64,000 bases of DNA, from the NCBI GenBank assembly GCA_015863195.1, contig JACBXO010000002.1, positions 247,669 through 311,668 on the forward strand, in the 5' to 3' direction. The notes under the pieces were generated by a model. The model ran no database searches, was not told where the DNA came from, and worked only from the letters and a program-made list of their open reading frames with translations. The number at the start of each line of letters is the position of its first letter. Positions within the stretch are counted from its first letter, which is position 1. Source of the DNA: Aerococcaceae bacterium DSM 111022 (GTDB lineage: Bacteria; Bacillota; Bacilli; Lactobacillales; Aerococcaceae). The position numbers were made by a program, and so were the translations under genes. Below are positions 11,088 to 20,895 of this stretch, in pieces.

Positions 11088-11192
11088 AGTGACGCGAATC
11101 GCGTCACTTCCGCATGTTTGAGTTCGCGGAGTAGCACGAATCGTGCTACTCCTCCCTCTTGGCAAGAGCGCAGTGACACAGATTGTGTCACT
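11088..11192. repeat. Three GTGACGC-type hairpins at 42-bp spacing
   Basis: AGTGACGCGAATCGCGTCACT (11088), AGTAGCACGAATCGTGCTACT (11130) and AGTGACACAGATTGTGTCACT (11172): three perfect hairpins with different stems, centres exactly 42 bases apart. Their stems change in a compensated way, so pairing is kept while sequence is not. Confidence 0.85.
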
Positions 11193-11245
11193 ACCGCTGA
11201 CCGAGTTGGGTTGGGTAATTTTAGTTTGTGGCGGGGAATGAAAGT

Positions 11246-11586
11246 GTTAGTTGTTTGTGTTTTATTCTTGATACAACTAACAGATACGGCTGAACTGTTG
11301 GGTGTTTGTGTTTTATTCTGGAAACAACTAACAGATGCGGCTGAACTGTTGGGTGTTTGTGTTTTATTCTGGAAACAACTAACAGATACGGCTGAAGTGT
11401 TGCTTGTTTGTGTTTTATTCTGGAAACAACTAACAGATGCGGCTGAAGTGTTGGGTGTTTGACTTTTATTCTGGAAACAACTAATAGATACGGCTGAAGT
11501 GTTACTTGTTTGTGTTTTATTCTGGAAACAACTAACAGATGTGGCTGAAGCGTTGGTTGTTTGTGTTTTATTCTGGAAACAACTAA
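11246..11586. repeat. 51-bp palindromic tandem array A3
   Basis: About seven copies of a 51-base unit with arms GTTGGTTGTTTGTG-like and AAACAACTAACA and linker GATGCGGCTGAAGT. The arms match A1 and A2 but the central and linker sequence differs. The period is 51 in every step I counted. Confidence 0.92.
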
Positions 11587-11695
11587 AAGAATAGTATTTT
11601 AAGTGAGAAATCAAAAATTACTCAACTCAACTTTCACTCACCCAACCTCATTGATAAAGTTTACCGACACACAACAAACTAAATCACTTCAAATC

Positions 11696-11759
11696 GCTTT
11701 TAGGCCCGCCTAAAAGCCTCCTTCCAAACATAAAGGAGTCAATTTCATTAGAAATTGAC
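11696..11759. repeat. Hairpin pair T3
   Basis: GCTTTTAGGC/GCCTAAAAGC (11696-11717) and GTCAATTTC/GAAATTGAC (11738-11759), centres 42 bases apart; two of the three T1 hairpins in opposite order. 11760-12020 shows nothing else. Confidence 0.8.
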
Positions 11760-12023
11760 CACTGCTTAAAGCGCAGATCAAAAATAGCTCAACAGACAAG
11801 ATCTATGCACTTCTTACTCTCTCGGCGCTTCCGTGAAAATTATAAACCACAACAAAACATACTAGAAACAGCCAACGATATAATGTGCGAGCCAAGAGCA
11901 AAAGGCAAATTCCAAACATCTCAAACCAATCCCCCACTCCCCAGCAGTTCTCCGATTCCACCCTTTCCCCTTTTGTATTTATAAATTAAATTATTATGCT
12001 AAAAATTATATCAAAACTAACTA

Positions 12024-12200
12024 AGCATATCGAAGGGAGAAGGGGCATGAATGCGCCGTGAAATCTGGGTTTCTGCCGTATTAGAATTTGTGCGACCGAA
12101 GGAAGCAACAAATTCAATAGGCAGAAAAGTCTGGAGCTTTCGCAGAAAGCAGAAGGCGTCCCCACGGCAGCAATGAATGACCCTTCTCTCGCAGATATGC
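12024..12200. mobile_element. Long-inverted-repeat element L1 (177 bp)
   Basis: Terminal inverted repeats GCATATCGAAGGGAGAAGGG and its near complement ending in CGCAGATATGC. An inner inverted repeat (TAGAATTTGT / ACAAATTCAATA) extends the fold. No coding capacity. A member of the same family as L2 and L4-L8. It sits just before the pnp terminator. Confidence 0.75.
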
Positions 12201-12220
12201 GATTAATATGCAAACAAAAA

Positions 12221-12254
12221 ACACCACCATCCTTATTTCAAGGACGGTGATGTC
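12221..12254 (-). terminator. pnp terminator
   Basis: Stem AAGACATCACCGTCCTT-like / AAGGATGGTGGTGT around a 5-base loop, followed on the minus strand by TTTTTTG; 17 bases after the pnp stop. Confidence 0.85.
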
Positions 12255-12270
12255 TTAAATTTTTTAGAAA

Positions 12271-14385
12271 TTACTCTGCTGCGTTTTCTTCGTCGAGTAG
12301 CACTTTGTGTGATAAGTCTAGACGACCGCGAGCGTCGATTTCAGTTACTTTAACTTTGATTGTGTCGCCGATGTTTAGGACATCAGAAACATTTTTGATG
12401 CGCTCTTTAGAGATTTGCGAAATATGCAGTAATCCTGATTGGCCAGGAACAACCTCAACGAAAGCACCATAGTTTTCGATTCGTGTAACTTTACCATCGA
12501 AAATCATACCCGCTTCAACTTTGAAAGTTAACTCACGAATGATTTCGATTGCACGATCGATCATTGGTTGCTCAGATGAAGCAATTGACACATTACCTTC
12601 ATCGTCGATATCGATTTTAACACCAGTCTCATCAATAATCTTATTGATTGTGTCTCCACCTTTACCAATAACCACTTTGATGTCATCTGGATTGATTTGA
12701 ATCATTTCAATCTTAGGCGCATATTGGCTTAACTCTTCGCGAGGTTCAGCGATTGTCGCTAAGATATTATCTAAGATTGCTAAACGAGCAGTACGTGCTT
12801 GTTCTAAGGCTTCACGTAAGATTGCTTCTGTAATCCCTTGGATTTTGATATCCATTTGTAGGGCTGTGATACCTTCTGCAGTACCAGCAACTTTGAAGTC
12901 CATGTCACCTAAAGCATCTTCAAGACCTTGGATATCCGTTAGGATTGTGTAGTCTTCGTCTGCATCCATTACTAATCCCATTGCGATACCGGCAACCGGT
13001 GCTTTAATCGGAACACCAGCATCCATTAACGCTAAAGTCGACCCACAAATAGAAGCTTGTGATGATGAACCGTTTGATTCTAAAACTTCAGAAACGAGGC
13101 GGATCATGTATGGGAATTCTTCTTCGGAAGGAATGACTTGTTCGATTGCGCGCTCGCCTAAGGCACCGTGCCCTACTTCACGACGGCCGGGTGATCCCAT
13201 GCGTCCTGTTTCCCCAACAGAATATGGTGGGAAGTTGTAGTGGTGTAAGAAGCGTTTTTTCTCTTCAGTACCTAAACCATCGATGATTTGGTATTCAGAA
13301 AGTGGCGCTAAAGTCGCAACCGTTAAGGCTTGCGTTTGTCCACGCGTGAATAATCCTGATCCGTGCGTGCGCGGTAGGATACCAACTTGTGAATCTAATG
13401 GACGGATTTCGTCGATTTGGCGACCGTCTGGACGGATGCGCTCTTTAGTAATTAAGCGACGAACTTCGTCTTTTTCAAGATCTTGCAGTGAGCGATTGAC
13501 TGATTTCATAATCTCAGCAAAGTTGACGTCTTCGGCGTACGCTTCTTCGAATTCAGCTTGAGCGCCTTGCATTACTTCTGCGATCGCAGCTTCACGCGCT
13601 TTTTTCTCTTGAGTTTGGATTGCTGTTACCATCGGTTCTTGGTATTTAGCTCGAACTTGCGCTTCAACTTCTGGGATCGTAGTTGCTAACGTTAGTTCAA
13701 ATTTCTCTTTACCAATTTCAGCAATAATTTCCGCTTGGAAAGCGACTAATTCTTTAATGGCTTCGTGGCCGAATAATAGTGCTTCAAGCATGTCGGCTTC
13801 GTTGACTTCTGCGGCGGAAGATTCAACCATGTTGATGGCAGTCGCTGTTCCGGCAACGGTTAATTCGATATCAGATTGCGCTTTTTGTTCAACAGTTGGG
13901 TTGATGACAAATTCGCCGTCAACGCGGGCAACGTGAACGCCGGCGATTGGGCCGTCGAATGGAATGTCTGAAATTCCTAGAGCTAAAGAAGCTCCGAACA
14001 TTGCTGTTATGTCAGGTGCGTTGTCTTGGTCAACTGATAAAACGGTACCAACGATTTGAATTTCGTTACGTACTCCGTCCGGGAACATTGGGCGGATTGG
14101 GCGGTCGATTAGACGGGCTGTTAGCGTTGCGTCTGTACTTGGGCGGCCTTCACGTTTTAAAAATCCTCCGGGTACTTTACCAACTGAATACATTTTTTCT
14201 TCATAATTTACTGTTAATGGGAAGAAATCCATTGGCGATGGGCGTTTTGAGGCTACAGCTGTTGCTAAAACGACTGTGTCGCCGTAGCGAATTAAGCCGG
14301 CACCGTTAGCTTGGCGCGCCATTTCGCCTGTTTCGACAGTCAGTGTGCGACCGCGAAAATCGAGTTCAAAAACTTGTTTTGTCAT
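12271..14385 (-). CDS. pnp: Polynucleotide phosphorylase
   Basis: A 704-residue 3'-5' phosphorolytic exoribonuclease of the degradosome. It has two RNase PH domains (residues about 10-140 and 310-530, with [17 protein letters not shown] and the [21 protein letters not shown] active-site region), a KH domain with [18 protein letters not shown] and a C-terminal S1 domain ([15 protein letters not shown]...GLLHISQI). Start ATG 14385 has AAGGAG eight bases before it; a longer frame upstream lacks a site. It lies downstream of rpsO, the classical order, each gene with its own terminator. Confidence 0.97.
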   Translation of the reverse strand: MTKQVFELDFRGRTLTVETGEMARQANGAGLIRYGDTVVLATAVASKRPSPMDFFPLTVNYEEKMYSVGKVPGGFLKREGRPSTDATLTARLIDRPIRPMFPDGVRNEIQIVGTVLSVDQDNAPDITAMFGASLALGISDIPFDGPIAGVHVARVDGEFVINPTVEQKAQSDIELTVAGTATAINMVESSAAEVNEADMLEALLFGHEAIKELVAFQAEIIAEIGKEKFELTLATTIPEVEAQVRAKYQEPMVTAIQTQEKKAREAAIAEVMQGAQAEFEEAYAEDVNFAEIMKSVNRSLQDLEKDEVRRLITKERIRPDGRQIDEIRPLDSQVGILPRTHGSGLFTRGQTQALTVATLAPLSEYQIIDGLGTEEKKRFLHHYNFPPYSVGETGRMGSPGRREVGHGALGERAIEQVIPSEEEFPYMIRLVSEVLESNGSSSQASICGSTLALMDAGVPIKAPVAGIAMGLVMDADEDYTILTDIQGLEDALGDMDFKVAGTAEGITALQMDIKIQGITEAILREALEQARTARLAILDNILATIAEPREELSQYAPKIEMIQINPDDIKVVIGKGGDTINKIIDETGVKIDIDDEGNVSIASSEQPMIDRAIEIIRELTFKVEAGMIFDGKVTRIENYGAFVEVVPGQSGLLHISQISKERIKNVSDVLNIGDTIKVKVTEIDARGRLDLSHKVLLDEENAAE

Positions 14386-14500
14386 ATAATTACTCCTTTT
14401 ATTTTTCCAAGGCACTACTAGACAAAGATCAATCGAACAACGTGGCAGTTCTTCGACTCATACTTGTTTAGTAGTCTCCTTTTATTTTTCAATACAAAAT

Positions 14501-14524
14501 AAGGATGACCGCAGGGCCATCCTT
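14501..14524 (-). terminator. rpsO terminator
   Basis: Perfect stem AAGGATGGCC / GGTCATCCTT (one G-U) with a 4-base loop, followed by ATTTTG on the minus strand. It lies 9 bases after the rpsO stop, within the rpsO-pnp gap; some read-through into pnp is likely. Confidence 0.75.
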
Positions 14525-14533
14525 ATCTAAAAA

Positions 14534-14803
14534 TTAACGACGTAATCCTAGGCGTGAAATTAATTCACGGTAACGTGCAACGTCTTTGTTACGTAAGTAA
14601 GCAAGTAAGTTACGACGGTGACCGATTTTTTTCATTAAACCACGGTAAGAATGGTAGTCTTTTTTATGTGATTTGATATGATCGTTTAAAGAGTTGATAT
14701 CGTGTGTTAATAACGCGATTTGTACTTCTGGAGAACCAGTGTCTCCTTCGTGAGTTGCGTAGTCTTTAACGATTTGGTCTTTCATTTCTTTTGATAATGC
14801 CAT
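14534..14803 (-). CDS. rpsO: 30S ribosomal protein S15
   Basis: An 89-residue protein that binds 16S rRNA in the platform of the small subunit. Its sequence is textbook S15: [35 protein letters not shown] and the C-terminal [29 protein letters not shown]. Length is exact for the family. A probable promoter (TTGCAA, 17 bases, TAAATT) lies about 150 bases upstream, giving a structured leader. Confidence 0.98.
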   Translation of the reverse strand: MALSKEMKDQIVKDYATHEGDTGSPEVQIALLTHDINSLNDHIKSHKKDYHSYRGLMKKIGHRRNLLAYLRNKDVARYRELISRLGLRR

Positions 14804-14819
14804 TTGTCATTACACCCTT

Positions 14820-14965
14820 TCTTTTATTTTTATATACCGCTCACCAAGAACTCGTCGGGTTGTCGAGGCACTGAGTGAGGGCTAGAAGCCAGCCGCCCGT
14901 CGGTTAAAAACAGCAACGAACGACTACTCAATAAATTTACCTTATTTCTGCCTGTTTTGCAAGGT
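14820..14965 (-). promoter_or_regulatory. rpsO promoter and structured leader (possible S15 autoregulatory site)
   Basis: On the minus strand TTGCAA and TAAATT are 17 bases apart near 14930-14960. They are followed by a GC-rich leader with hairpins (GGCTGGCTTCTAGCC; CTCGACAACCCGACGAG) before the start codon. S15 leaders that bind their own product are known in Firmicutes; this one is only a positional and structural candidate. Confidence 0.45.
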
Positions 14966-15037
14966 TTCTTGTATTAGAATTGGATTAGATAGTTTTACTT
15001 TGGGGAAGATGTGGTATTCGTTTTAAGCTTGTTGCAA

Positions 15038-15294
15038 CATATCTCCGAGGAAAGGGGCATTCATTGTTGCAGTGGGAGTCGCATATTTCCGATAACAGGG
15101 CCTTTCATCGCTGCCATGGGACCGTCCTATTGCGAGAGGAGCGCCGGACTCTCCTAGCTATTGAATCTGTAATGCCCTTCAGGCAAACAGCTTCAATACA
15201 CTAGTTCGTCCAAATAACATGGCGCATGAAAGGCCCTGTTATCTACAATATGCTTGGAGAATATTGTTATCATTGCCCTTTCCTCTACGATATG
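15038..15294. mobile_element. Long-inverted-repeat element L2, outer copy
   Basis: Termini CATATCTCCGAGGAAAGGGG and the complementary CCTTTCCTCTACGATATG. Inside it lies a second complete copy (15081-15253) with its own termini, so this is an insertion of one element into another. Confidence 0.75.
15081..15253. mobile_element. Long-inverted-repeat element L2, nested inner copy
   Basis: 173 bp with termini GCATATTTCCGATAACAGGG and CCCTGTTATCTACAATATGC. The interior carries the family hallmarks GGGACCGTC, CTCTCCTAGCTATTGAATC and TTCAATACACTAGTTCGTCC, which pair with one another. Confidence 0.75.
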
Positions 15295-15473
15295 CTGAAT
15301 TAGTTACAAATCATATTTGTGAAAATTGCTTAAGAATCGAATTCTGTTAGAGAATAATGCTATAGATAACTTAATTCGTCGTTCGATTGCTGTTCCGGTG
15401 AAAAATAATGAGTTTGTATGCTAATCGAAGTTGGAATGGTTGTTTGTGTGGGCATTGGAGCTGAGGTCTAGCC

Positions 15474-15625
15474 TGGATTATCATTTCGTGATGATAATCT
15501 CGATGAAGTGATAATTTTAACCTGATTTTTATCAATTTCATTCTATTATACGAAGCAAAATGATAATAATTGGCCGTTTTTTATCACTTCACCATTCCAT
15601 TTCAAAAATTTTGATAATCCAGGAA
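15474..15625. repeat. TTATCATTT-type palindromic array, short
   Basis: Three spaced TTATC(A)TTTC arms near 15477, 15528 and 15580 and intervening GATAA arms on the other strand; steps of 51 and 52 bases. The sequence family is that of the large array at 60253-60915. Confidence 0.7.
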
Positions 15626-15661
15626 GAATCAGCTAGTCACAACCAACACTTTAAGTGAATC

Positions 15662-15955
15662 TGTTAGTTTTTTTTAATTCCTAAACCAAACAAACAACAC
15701 TCCTGCCTATTTCGTTAGTTGTTTTCGATTTCTAAACCAAACAACCAACACTTCTACCGATTCTGTTAGTTGTTTTCGATTTCTAAACCAAACAACCAAC
15801 ACTTCTGCCGATTCCGTTAGTTGTTTGCGATTCCTAAACCAAACAACCAACACTTCCACCAATTCCGTTAGTTGTTTTGGATTCTTAAACCAAACAACCA
15901 ACACTTCTGCCGATTCTGTTAGTTGTTTGCGATTCCTAAACCAAACAACCAACAC
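15662..15955. repeat. 51-bp palindromic tandem array A4
   Basis: Six copies of a unit with arms GTTAGTTGTTTTCGATT and AAACCAAACAACCAACA and linker CTTCTACCGATTCT. The period is 51 bases; the first unit has indels in its arms. Confidence 0.92.
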
Positions 15956-16019
15956 TTCTGCCCAAACCTATAGACTAAGCAGATATTTGCTTTCTAATTA
16001 GAATCCGGATCAAATCGAA

Positions 16020-16116
16020 GGAGTCGCAGCGACTCCCTCCTCTTTTATAAAGGTGCTTTTAGGCAAACGCCTAAAAGCCTCATTAAAAGATGTAGTCAAT
16101 TTCCATAGAAATTGAC
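16020..16116. repeat. Hairpin triad T4
   Basis: GGAGTCGCAGCGACTCC (16020-16036), GCTTTTAGGC/GCCTAAAAGC (16055-16078) and GTCAATTTC/GAAATTGAC (16095-16116): the T1 set in reverse order. Centres are about 39 bases apart. Confidence 0.85.
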
Positions 16117-16299
16117 CTCTGCATTTGGACACCAAAGTTTCCAATGCTCACTAAATTTCCAACACTAACAAAGTCTCCACTCCTCAAAAATCAAGGAGCA
16201 CCTACCTCAATCCAACAACAAACTAAAATCCCACACACAAATCCCCCAAGGGATATTATCATGAGAAAACAAAACTTTATTAACCAATGATACAAAAAG

Positions 16300-16586
16300 A
16301 ATTTGCGGAATACAGCCATTATTTTGCCGTAGAAAAAGGACTTTTGGCGTAGCTGCTGAGTCCGTTGTTGCTTTAGCAACTTTACGGACTTACATGCGAT
16401 ATAAAAGCAATTCACTGACTGAATACAAATCTGGATAACTATAGCTTAATATCATACAACAGGACAAGCTTAGAATATCTTAGCGCGTAGCGCTTATGTA
16501 CTCTCTAGCCAAAACAGGCGTAATAGCAGAATGCTATGAAGGCTTGTCCCTACGGCGAAAAATAATGAGCTGTATGCAGCAAATTC
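16300..16586. mobile_element. Long-inverted-repeat element L3 (second terminus type)
   Basis: 287 bp bounded by GAATTTGCGGAATACAGCC and its complement GAGCTGTATGCAGCAAATTC. The inner part carries GTTGTTGCTTTAGCAAC and a GTACTCTCTAGCC block that recur in L4 and L5. No coding capacity. It abuts the 3' end of uvrB. Confidence 0.75.
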
Positions 16587-16596
16587 CTATAAAAAA

Positions 16597-18597
16597 TTAT
16601 TTTTTCTTAAAGAAATGGGCTTTGAGTTCCATAATGATGTCACGCATATCGGCAGCGGCCTCGAAATTGAGGTCTTTGGCGTATTGGCGCATTTCTAACT
16701 CGAGGCGCTCCAACTCTTCCTCACGCTGCATACGAGACAAACTCTTGAATTGTTGCAAGATATTTTCTTCCTGCTCTTCAGCTACAACATCATGCGTAAT
16801 ACTAATGAGGTTACGCACTTCTTTTTTGATTGTCTTTGGCGTGATGCCATGTTCTTTGTTGTAAGCCATTTGAATTTCACGACGACGCTCGGTCTCGTCG
16901 ATCGCTTTCTGCATCGAATCGGTGATTCGGTCAGCATACATAATAACGCGTCCTTGATCGTTACGCGCCGCACGCCCGATTGTTTGAACCAATGAGCGCT
17001 CACTACGTAAGAAGCCTTCCTTGTCCGCGTCGAGAATGATTACCAATGAAACTTCCGGCACATCGAGGCCCTCGCGTAATAAGTTTATCCCTACCAGAAC
17101 GTCAAAAATACCAAGACGTAAGTCGCGGATAATTTCGGTACGCTCTAAGGTGACGATGTCGGAGTGTAAATATTTGACTTTGATGTCGAGTTCTTTGAGG
17201 TAATCGGTCAGGTCCTCGGACATTTTTTTGGTCAGCGTCGTGATAAAGACGCGCTCGTTACGCTCGACACGTTTGTTGATTTCAGAAACGATATCGTCGA
17301 TTTGGCCTTTGATTGGACGCACTTCGATTAATGGATCGAGTAAGCCCGTTGGACGAATAATTTGTTCAGCGTATTCGCCGTCGACTTTTTCCAATTCGTA
17401 AGGGCCAGGTGTTGCTGAAATATAAATCATTTGGTTGACGCGCTCTTCAAATTCCTCCAGGCGCAGTGGACGGTTGTCCAACGCACTTGGCAAGCGGAAA
17501 CCATAATCAATTAATTGCTGTTTACGCGCCCGGTCACCATTATACATCCCACGGATTTGTGGCAAGGTAATATGTGACTCATCTGCGACGATTAAGAAAT
17601 CATCAGGAAAGAAATCCAGCAATGTAAATGGCGCTTCGCCCGGTTCACGGCCATCCATATGACGCGAATAGTTCTCAATTCCCGAACAATAACCCATCTC
17701 TAACAACATTTCAATATCATAGTTGGTACGCTGTTCTAAACGTTGCGCTTCCAGTAATTTATGTTCACTTTCCAACTCTTCCAAACGCACTTCCAATTCG
17801 GCACGAATCGTATCGACCGCGCGTAAAGTCTGCTCATCATTGGCCACGAAGTGCGTCGCTGGGTAAATTGGATAATGATCAACATCATTTTTAATCTCAC
17901 CCGTCAACACATCTACTTCGCGGATACGGTCAATTTCGTCGCCGAAAAACTCGACACGAATCGCCGCACTATCCCGTGACGCTAGGAAAATTTCTAAAAC
18001 ATCCCCGCGCACACGGAAAGTCCCACGCTGAAAATCAATGTCATTACGCACAAATTGCATATCAATTAAACGCGCCATCACGTCGTTTCTGGACACTTCT
18101 TGCCCAGCACGAAGCGACAAAACATGATCGCGGTACATTTCCGGATCCACCAAACCATAAATACACGAAACAGACGCCACCACAATCACATCACGGCGCT
18201 CCAACAATGCTGAAGAAGCCGAGTGACGCAATTTGTCTATCTCATCATTAATACTCGCCTCTTTTTCAATATAAGAATCCGATGACGGCACATACGCCTC
18301 CGGCTGATAATAATCGTAGTAAGACACAAAATACTCTACCGCATTTTCCGGAAAAAACTCCAACAACTCAGAATACAACTGCCCCGCAAGCGTCTTATTA
18401 TGCGCCAAAACAAGCGTCGGGCGGTTGACCTCCTGAATCACATTCGCAATCGTGAACGTTTTCCCCGTCCCCGTCGCACCCAACAGCACCTGGTCGCGCT
18501 TCCCGTCCTCAAGACCCGCCACCAACTCCTTAATCGCCGCCGGCTGATCCCCATTCGGCTCATACGGCGCCACCAATTTAAACGGCTTATCTAACAC
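16597..18597 (-). CDS. uvrB: Excinuclease ABC subunit B
   Basis: A 666-residue helicase-like damage verifier of nucleotide excision repair, acting with UvrA and UvrC. Visible motifs: Walker [16 protein letters not shown] (residues about 38-52), the beta-hairpin [12 protein letters not shown], the [19 protein letters not shown] box, helicase motifs [14 protein letters not shown] and QTIGRAARN, and the C-terminal UVR domain ([20 protein letters not shown]). The start is a GTG at 18597, seven bases after AGGGGG; an ATG two bases further upstream is out of frame. The LexA box in its promoter predicts SOS induction. uvrA is not in the window. Confidence 0.97.
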   Translation of the reverse strand: MLDKPFKLVAPYEPNGDQPAAIKELVAGLEDGKRDQVLLGATGTGKTFTIANVIQEVNRPTLVLAHNKTLAGQLYSELLEFFPENAVEYFVSYYDYYQPEAYVPSSDSYIEKEASINDEIDKLRHSASSALLERRDVIVVASVSCIYGLVDPEMYRDHVLSLRAGQEVSRNDVMARLIDMQFVRNDIDFQRGTFRVRGDVLEIFLASRDSAAIRVEFFGDEIDRIREVDVLTGEIKNDVDHYPIYPATHFVANDEQTLRAVDTIRAELEVRLEELESEHKLLEAQRLEQRTNYDIEMLLEMGYCSGIENYSRHMDGREPGEAPFTLLDFFPDDFLIVADESHITLPQIRGMYNGDRARKQQLIDYGFRLPSALDNRPLRLEEFEERVNQMIYISATPGPYELEKVDGEYAEQIIRPTGLLDPLIEVRPIKGQIDDIVSEINKRVERNERVFITTLTKKMSEDLTDYLKELDIKVKYLHSDIVTLERTEIIRDLRLGIFDVLVGINLLREGLDVPEVSLVIILDADKEGFLRSERSLVQTIGRAARNDQGRVIMYADRITDSMQKAIDETERRREIQMAYNKEHGITPKTIKKEVRNLISITHDVVAEEQEENILQQFKSLSRMQREEELERLELEMRQYAKDLNFEAAADMRDIIMELKAHFFKKK

Positions 18598-18634
18598 ATT
18601 CTAACCCCCTAAAACTTCAAAACTCTGTCGACTC

Positions 18635-18655
18635 ATTATACCAAACTTTTGTTCC
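18635..18655 (-). promoter_or_regulatory. uvrB promoter with LexA box
   Basis: On the minus strand GGAACAAAAGTTTG (18642-18655; two mismatches from CGAAC-N4-GTTCG) is followed after one G by TATAAT (18635-18640). The 11 bases GGAACAAAAGT are shared with the YolD-like gene promoter, supporting both as one regulon. Confidence 0.8.
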
Positions 18656-18740
18656 CATGGGAAAAGTATTGCATCAGGCTTGGGTTAGTGACTGCGATGG
18701 CAGGATTGTGGTAACGTGGTGTTTGCCATTATTAAACAAT

Positions 18741-18835
18741 CAACCAGTTCGCTCAACACGCCATTGCAAATTTTTTGCAATCAACCAGGTCACTCAGCAC
18801 TCCATTGTAAATTTTCTGCAATCGACCAGTTCAAA
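18741..18835. repeat. CCATTGCAAA-type hairpins at 41-bp period
   Basis: Two to three units of CCATTGCAAATTTTTTGCAAT plus a 20-base linker AACCAGGTCACTCAGCACT; period 41 bases. Related hairpins occur at 59712-59816. Confidence 0.75.
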
Positions 18836-18879
18836 TCTCTCCCATTAACTCTTTTCCAATCCCAGGAAGTTCAGATCAC

Positions 18880-18976
18880 AGCGGCGCCAAAGCGCTGCTG
18901 TCCCATTCCAAAACCAAGAGTGGCACGTCCGTGCCACTCTACAACCCAAAATGAATAGTGACGCGAGCGCGTCACT
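18880..18976. repeat. Hairpin cluster T10
   Basis: CAGCGGCGCCAAAGCGCTGCTG, AGAGTGGCAC/GTGCCACTCT (18917-18940) and AGTGACGCGAGCGCGTCACT (18957-18976), about 39 bases between centres. Each has a different stem. Confidence 0.8.
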
Positions 18977-19033
18977 TCCTTATTAAATCTTTTAGTTCTT
19001 TCTAGATAGGAAGTGGTGATTTAGAAAACCAGC

Positions 19034-19068
19034 ACAAAAAAAGAAGGTCCACACATCTGTGAACCTTC
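19034..19068 (-). terminator. Terminator of metal ABC transporter operon
   Basis: Stem GAAGGTTCACA / TGTGGACCTTC (one G-U) with a 4-base loop, followed by TTTTTTT on the minus strand; 14 bases after the last permease gene. Confidence 0.88.
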
Positions 19069-19081
19069 CCTATTAGTAATC

Positions 19082-19978
19082 TTAAATTTGTTTTGTTAAC
19101 TCCCGTTCCTGTTTTCGGCGGTTGAATAGATTTTTCAGTGCGCCTTTTCGTGGTGAGAATAGGAATGCCAGGAATGCGACGACGCCGGTCACAACCGCGA
19201 TCACGCCTGCATACGACAAGTCGATCATGTACGCCAAGCGCACGCCCACGACTGCGTTGAAAACTGCGGTCACTAATGCGATGCCGACCACGCGCTCCAA
19301 TTTGTCTGCCAACAAGAATCCCGTTAGCGCCGGTCCGACCATCAAGCCGACCACTAAAATTGACCCCACTGACTCGAATGAGCCGACCGCCGTTAGCGAC
19401 GTCAACGTCATCAATCCGTAGTGGATAAATGCTGTTGGAATGCCGATTGATAAGGCGTATTTCGGGTCGAACGTCGTCACCTGCAATTCTTTGTAGAAAA
19501 AGGCAACAAATCCTGTATTAATTAAAAAGATGATTACTGAGCGCCAAAAAGCTTCAGGCCCCAAGTCAACGCCTCCGATGTTTACTCGGTTGAAAATTGT
19601 AAATCCAATTTCCCCAGTAAAGACCGCGTCGGCATCAAGATGAATGTCTGATGCAAAATAAGTAATTAATATCATCGCAATACTGAACAGGAATGGGAAC
19701 ACAATTCCCGTTGCGGCATCATTATCAACTAGTCCCGTATTTCGTAAAGCTTCTATTAAGTAGACGGTCAACACACCGACAATAGTTGCGCCAATCATTA
19801 ACCACGGCGAATTTAAATCTTCTGTCGCAAAGAATCCTAACACAATACCCAGTAAAACCGTATGGGTAATCGCATCAGACACCATCGTCGAACCGCGTAA
19901 CACTAAGAAAACACCGATGATGGCACAAGATAATGAAACTGCAATACCCACTAAGGTGATATCAAATAAAATATTCAC
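19082..19978 (-). CDS. Metal ABC transporter permease (TroD/MntD-type)
   Basis: A 298-residue ABC-3 family permease with about eight membrane helices, including VLRGSTMVSDAITHTVLLGIVLGF and LTAVGSFESVGSILVVGLMVGPALTGFLLA, the conserved core of the family. The C-terminal tail is basic. It is the second of two adjacent permeases, so the pair probably forms a heterodimer as in TroCD or B. subtilis MntCD. The start ATG at 19978 overlaps the last base of the upstream permease gene. Substrate likely Mn(II) or Zn(II). Confidence 0.88.
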   Translation of the reverse strand: MNILFDITLVGIAVSLSCAIIGVFLVLRGSTMVSDAITHTVLLGIVLGFFATEDLNSPWLMIGATIVGVLTVYLIEALRNTGLVDNDAATGIVFPFLFSIAMILITYFASDIHLDADAVFTGEIGFTIFNRVNIGGVDLGPEAFWRSVIIFLINTGFVAFFYKELQVTTFDPKYALSIGIPTAFIHYGLMTLTSLTAVGSFESVGSILVVGLMVGPALTGFLLADKLERVVGIALVTAVFNAVVGVRLAYMIDLSYAGVIAVVTGVVAFLAFLFSPRKGALKNLFNRRKQERELTKQI

Positions 19979-20895
19979 TATACATTGCCCCCTTCTAATT
20001 GTTTTTCTAGTGCCTGACGGCGTTTGCGTTGTTCTAAACGTTTAGCAATCAACCCTCGTTTTGGTGCGAAGAATAAACTAATAAATACGATGAGTGTCGC
20101 TGCTACAATGATTGTTGGTCCTGTTGGGATTTGACGTCCTAATGAACTAAAGAATGTCCCAATAATGCCGGAAATAAATCCGAATAAGCCTGATAAAATC
20201 ACAACGACATACATATTATTCGACCATTGGCGAGCCGCAATAGCTGGAGTGACAAGTAATGCACTAATTAAGACAACTCCAACTGACTCTAATCCTAATG
20301 CAATCACGACAACCGTTAAAAATGATAACAAGGTGTCTAACCATTTATATCCACCTGGTAAAGTCTTCGCAAAGCCCGGATCAAAGGTAAGAAGTTTGAA
20401 TTCCTTCCAAAAGATAAAAATTAAGGCTAAAACGACAACTCCCACAACCGCGATCGCTTGTACATCTCGGATTAACATCCCACTCGCTTGACCGAATATA
20501 AAATTCTCCAGTCCAGCTTGAGAAGTAGAAGGATCTCGTTGAATGTATGTAAGTAATGCTGTACCTAATCCAAAGAAGCTAGATAGGATCAGTGATAATG
20601 CACTATCTAATTTAACGACTGAATGTTTGTGCATTAAATTGATGAGCCAAGTCGCAAGCATCCCTGAAATCGTAGCGCCTATCAATAAGAACGCTAAATT
20701 CTTTTCCCGGACGATCATAAAGGCAATGATGATGCCTGGTAAAGCGGCGTGTCCGACCGCGTCGCCGAGTAAACTTTGTTTGCGGAGGGTTAAGAATACG
20801 CCCACGATGCCGGATAGGAAGCCGAGGAAACCTGTTCCGAGGGCGACAACCATGAATGTGTGGTTCGATATTAATGATAAAATTCTCTCCATCAT
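19978..20895 (-). CDS. Metal ABC transporter permease (TroC/MntC-type)
   Basis: A 305-residue ABC-3 permease. The motif LRKQSLLGDAVGHAALPGIIIAF and the later ALGLESVGVVLISALLVTPAIAARQW are diagnostic. About eight helices and a basic C-terminal tail. ATG at 20895 overlaps the stop of the ATPase gene (ATGATGG), with GAGGAG in front, so translation is coupled. Confidence 0.88.
   Translation of the reverse strand: MMERILSLISNHTFMVVALGTGFLGFLSGIVGVFLTLRKQSLLGDAVGHAALPGIIIAFMIVREKNLAFLLIGATISGMLATWLINLMHKHSVVKLDSALSLILSSFFGLGTALLTYIQRDPSTSQAGLENFIFGQASGMLIRDVQAIAVVGVVVLALIFIFWKEFKLLTFDPGFAKTLPGGYKWLDTLLSFLTVVVIALGLESVGVVLISALLVTPAIAARQWSNNMYVVVILSGLFGFISGIIGTFFSSLGRQIPTGPTIIVAATLIVFISLFFAPKRGLIAKRLEQRKRRQALEKQLEGGNV

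Noticed and set aside
11030..11614. Open frames on both strands across array A3
   Set aside because: Same reason: both strands stay open by virtue of the period, and the shared SVSC and QTTN words come from the palindromic arms at DNA level.
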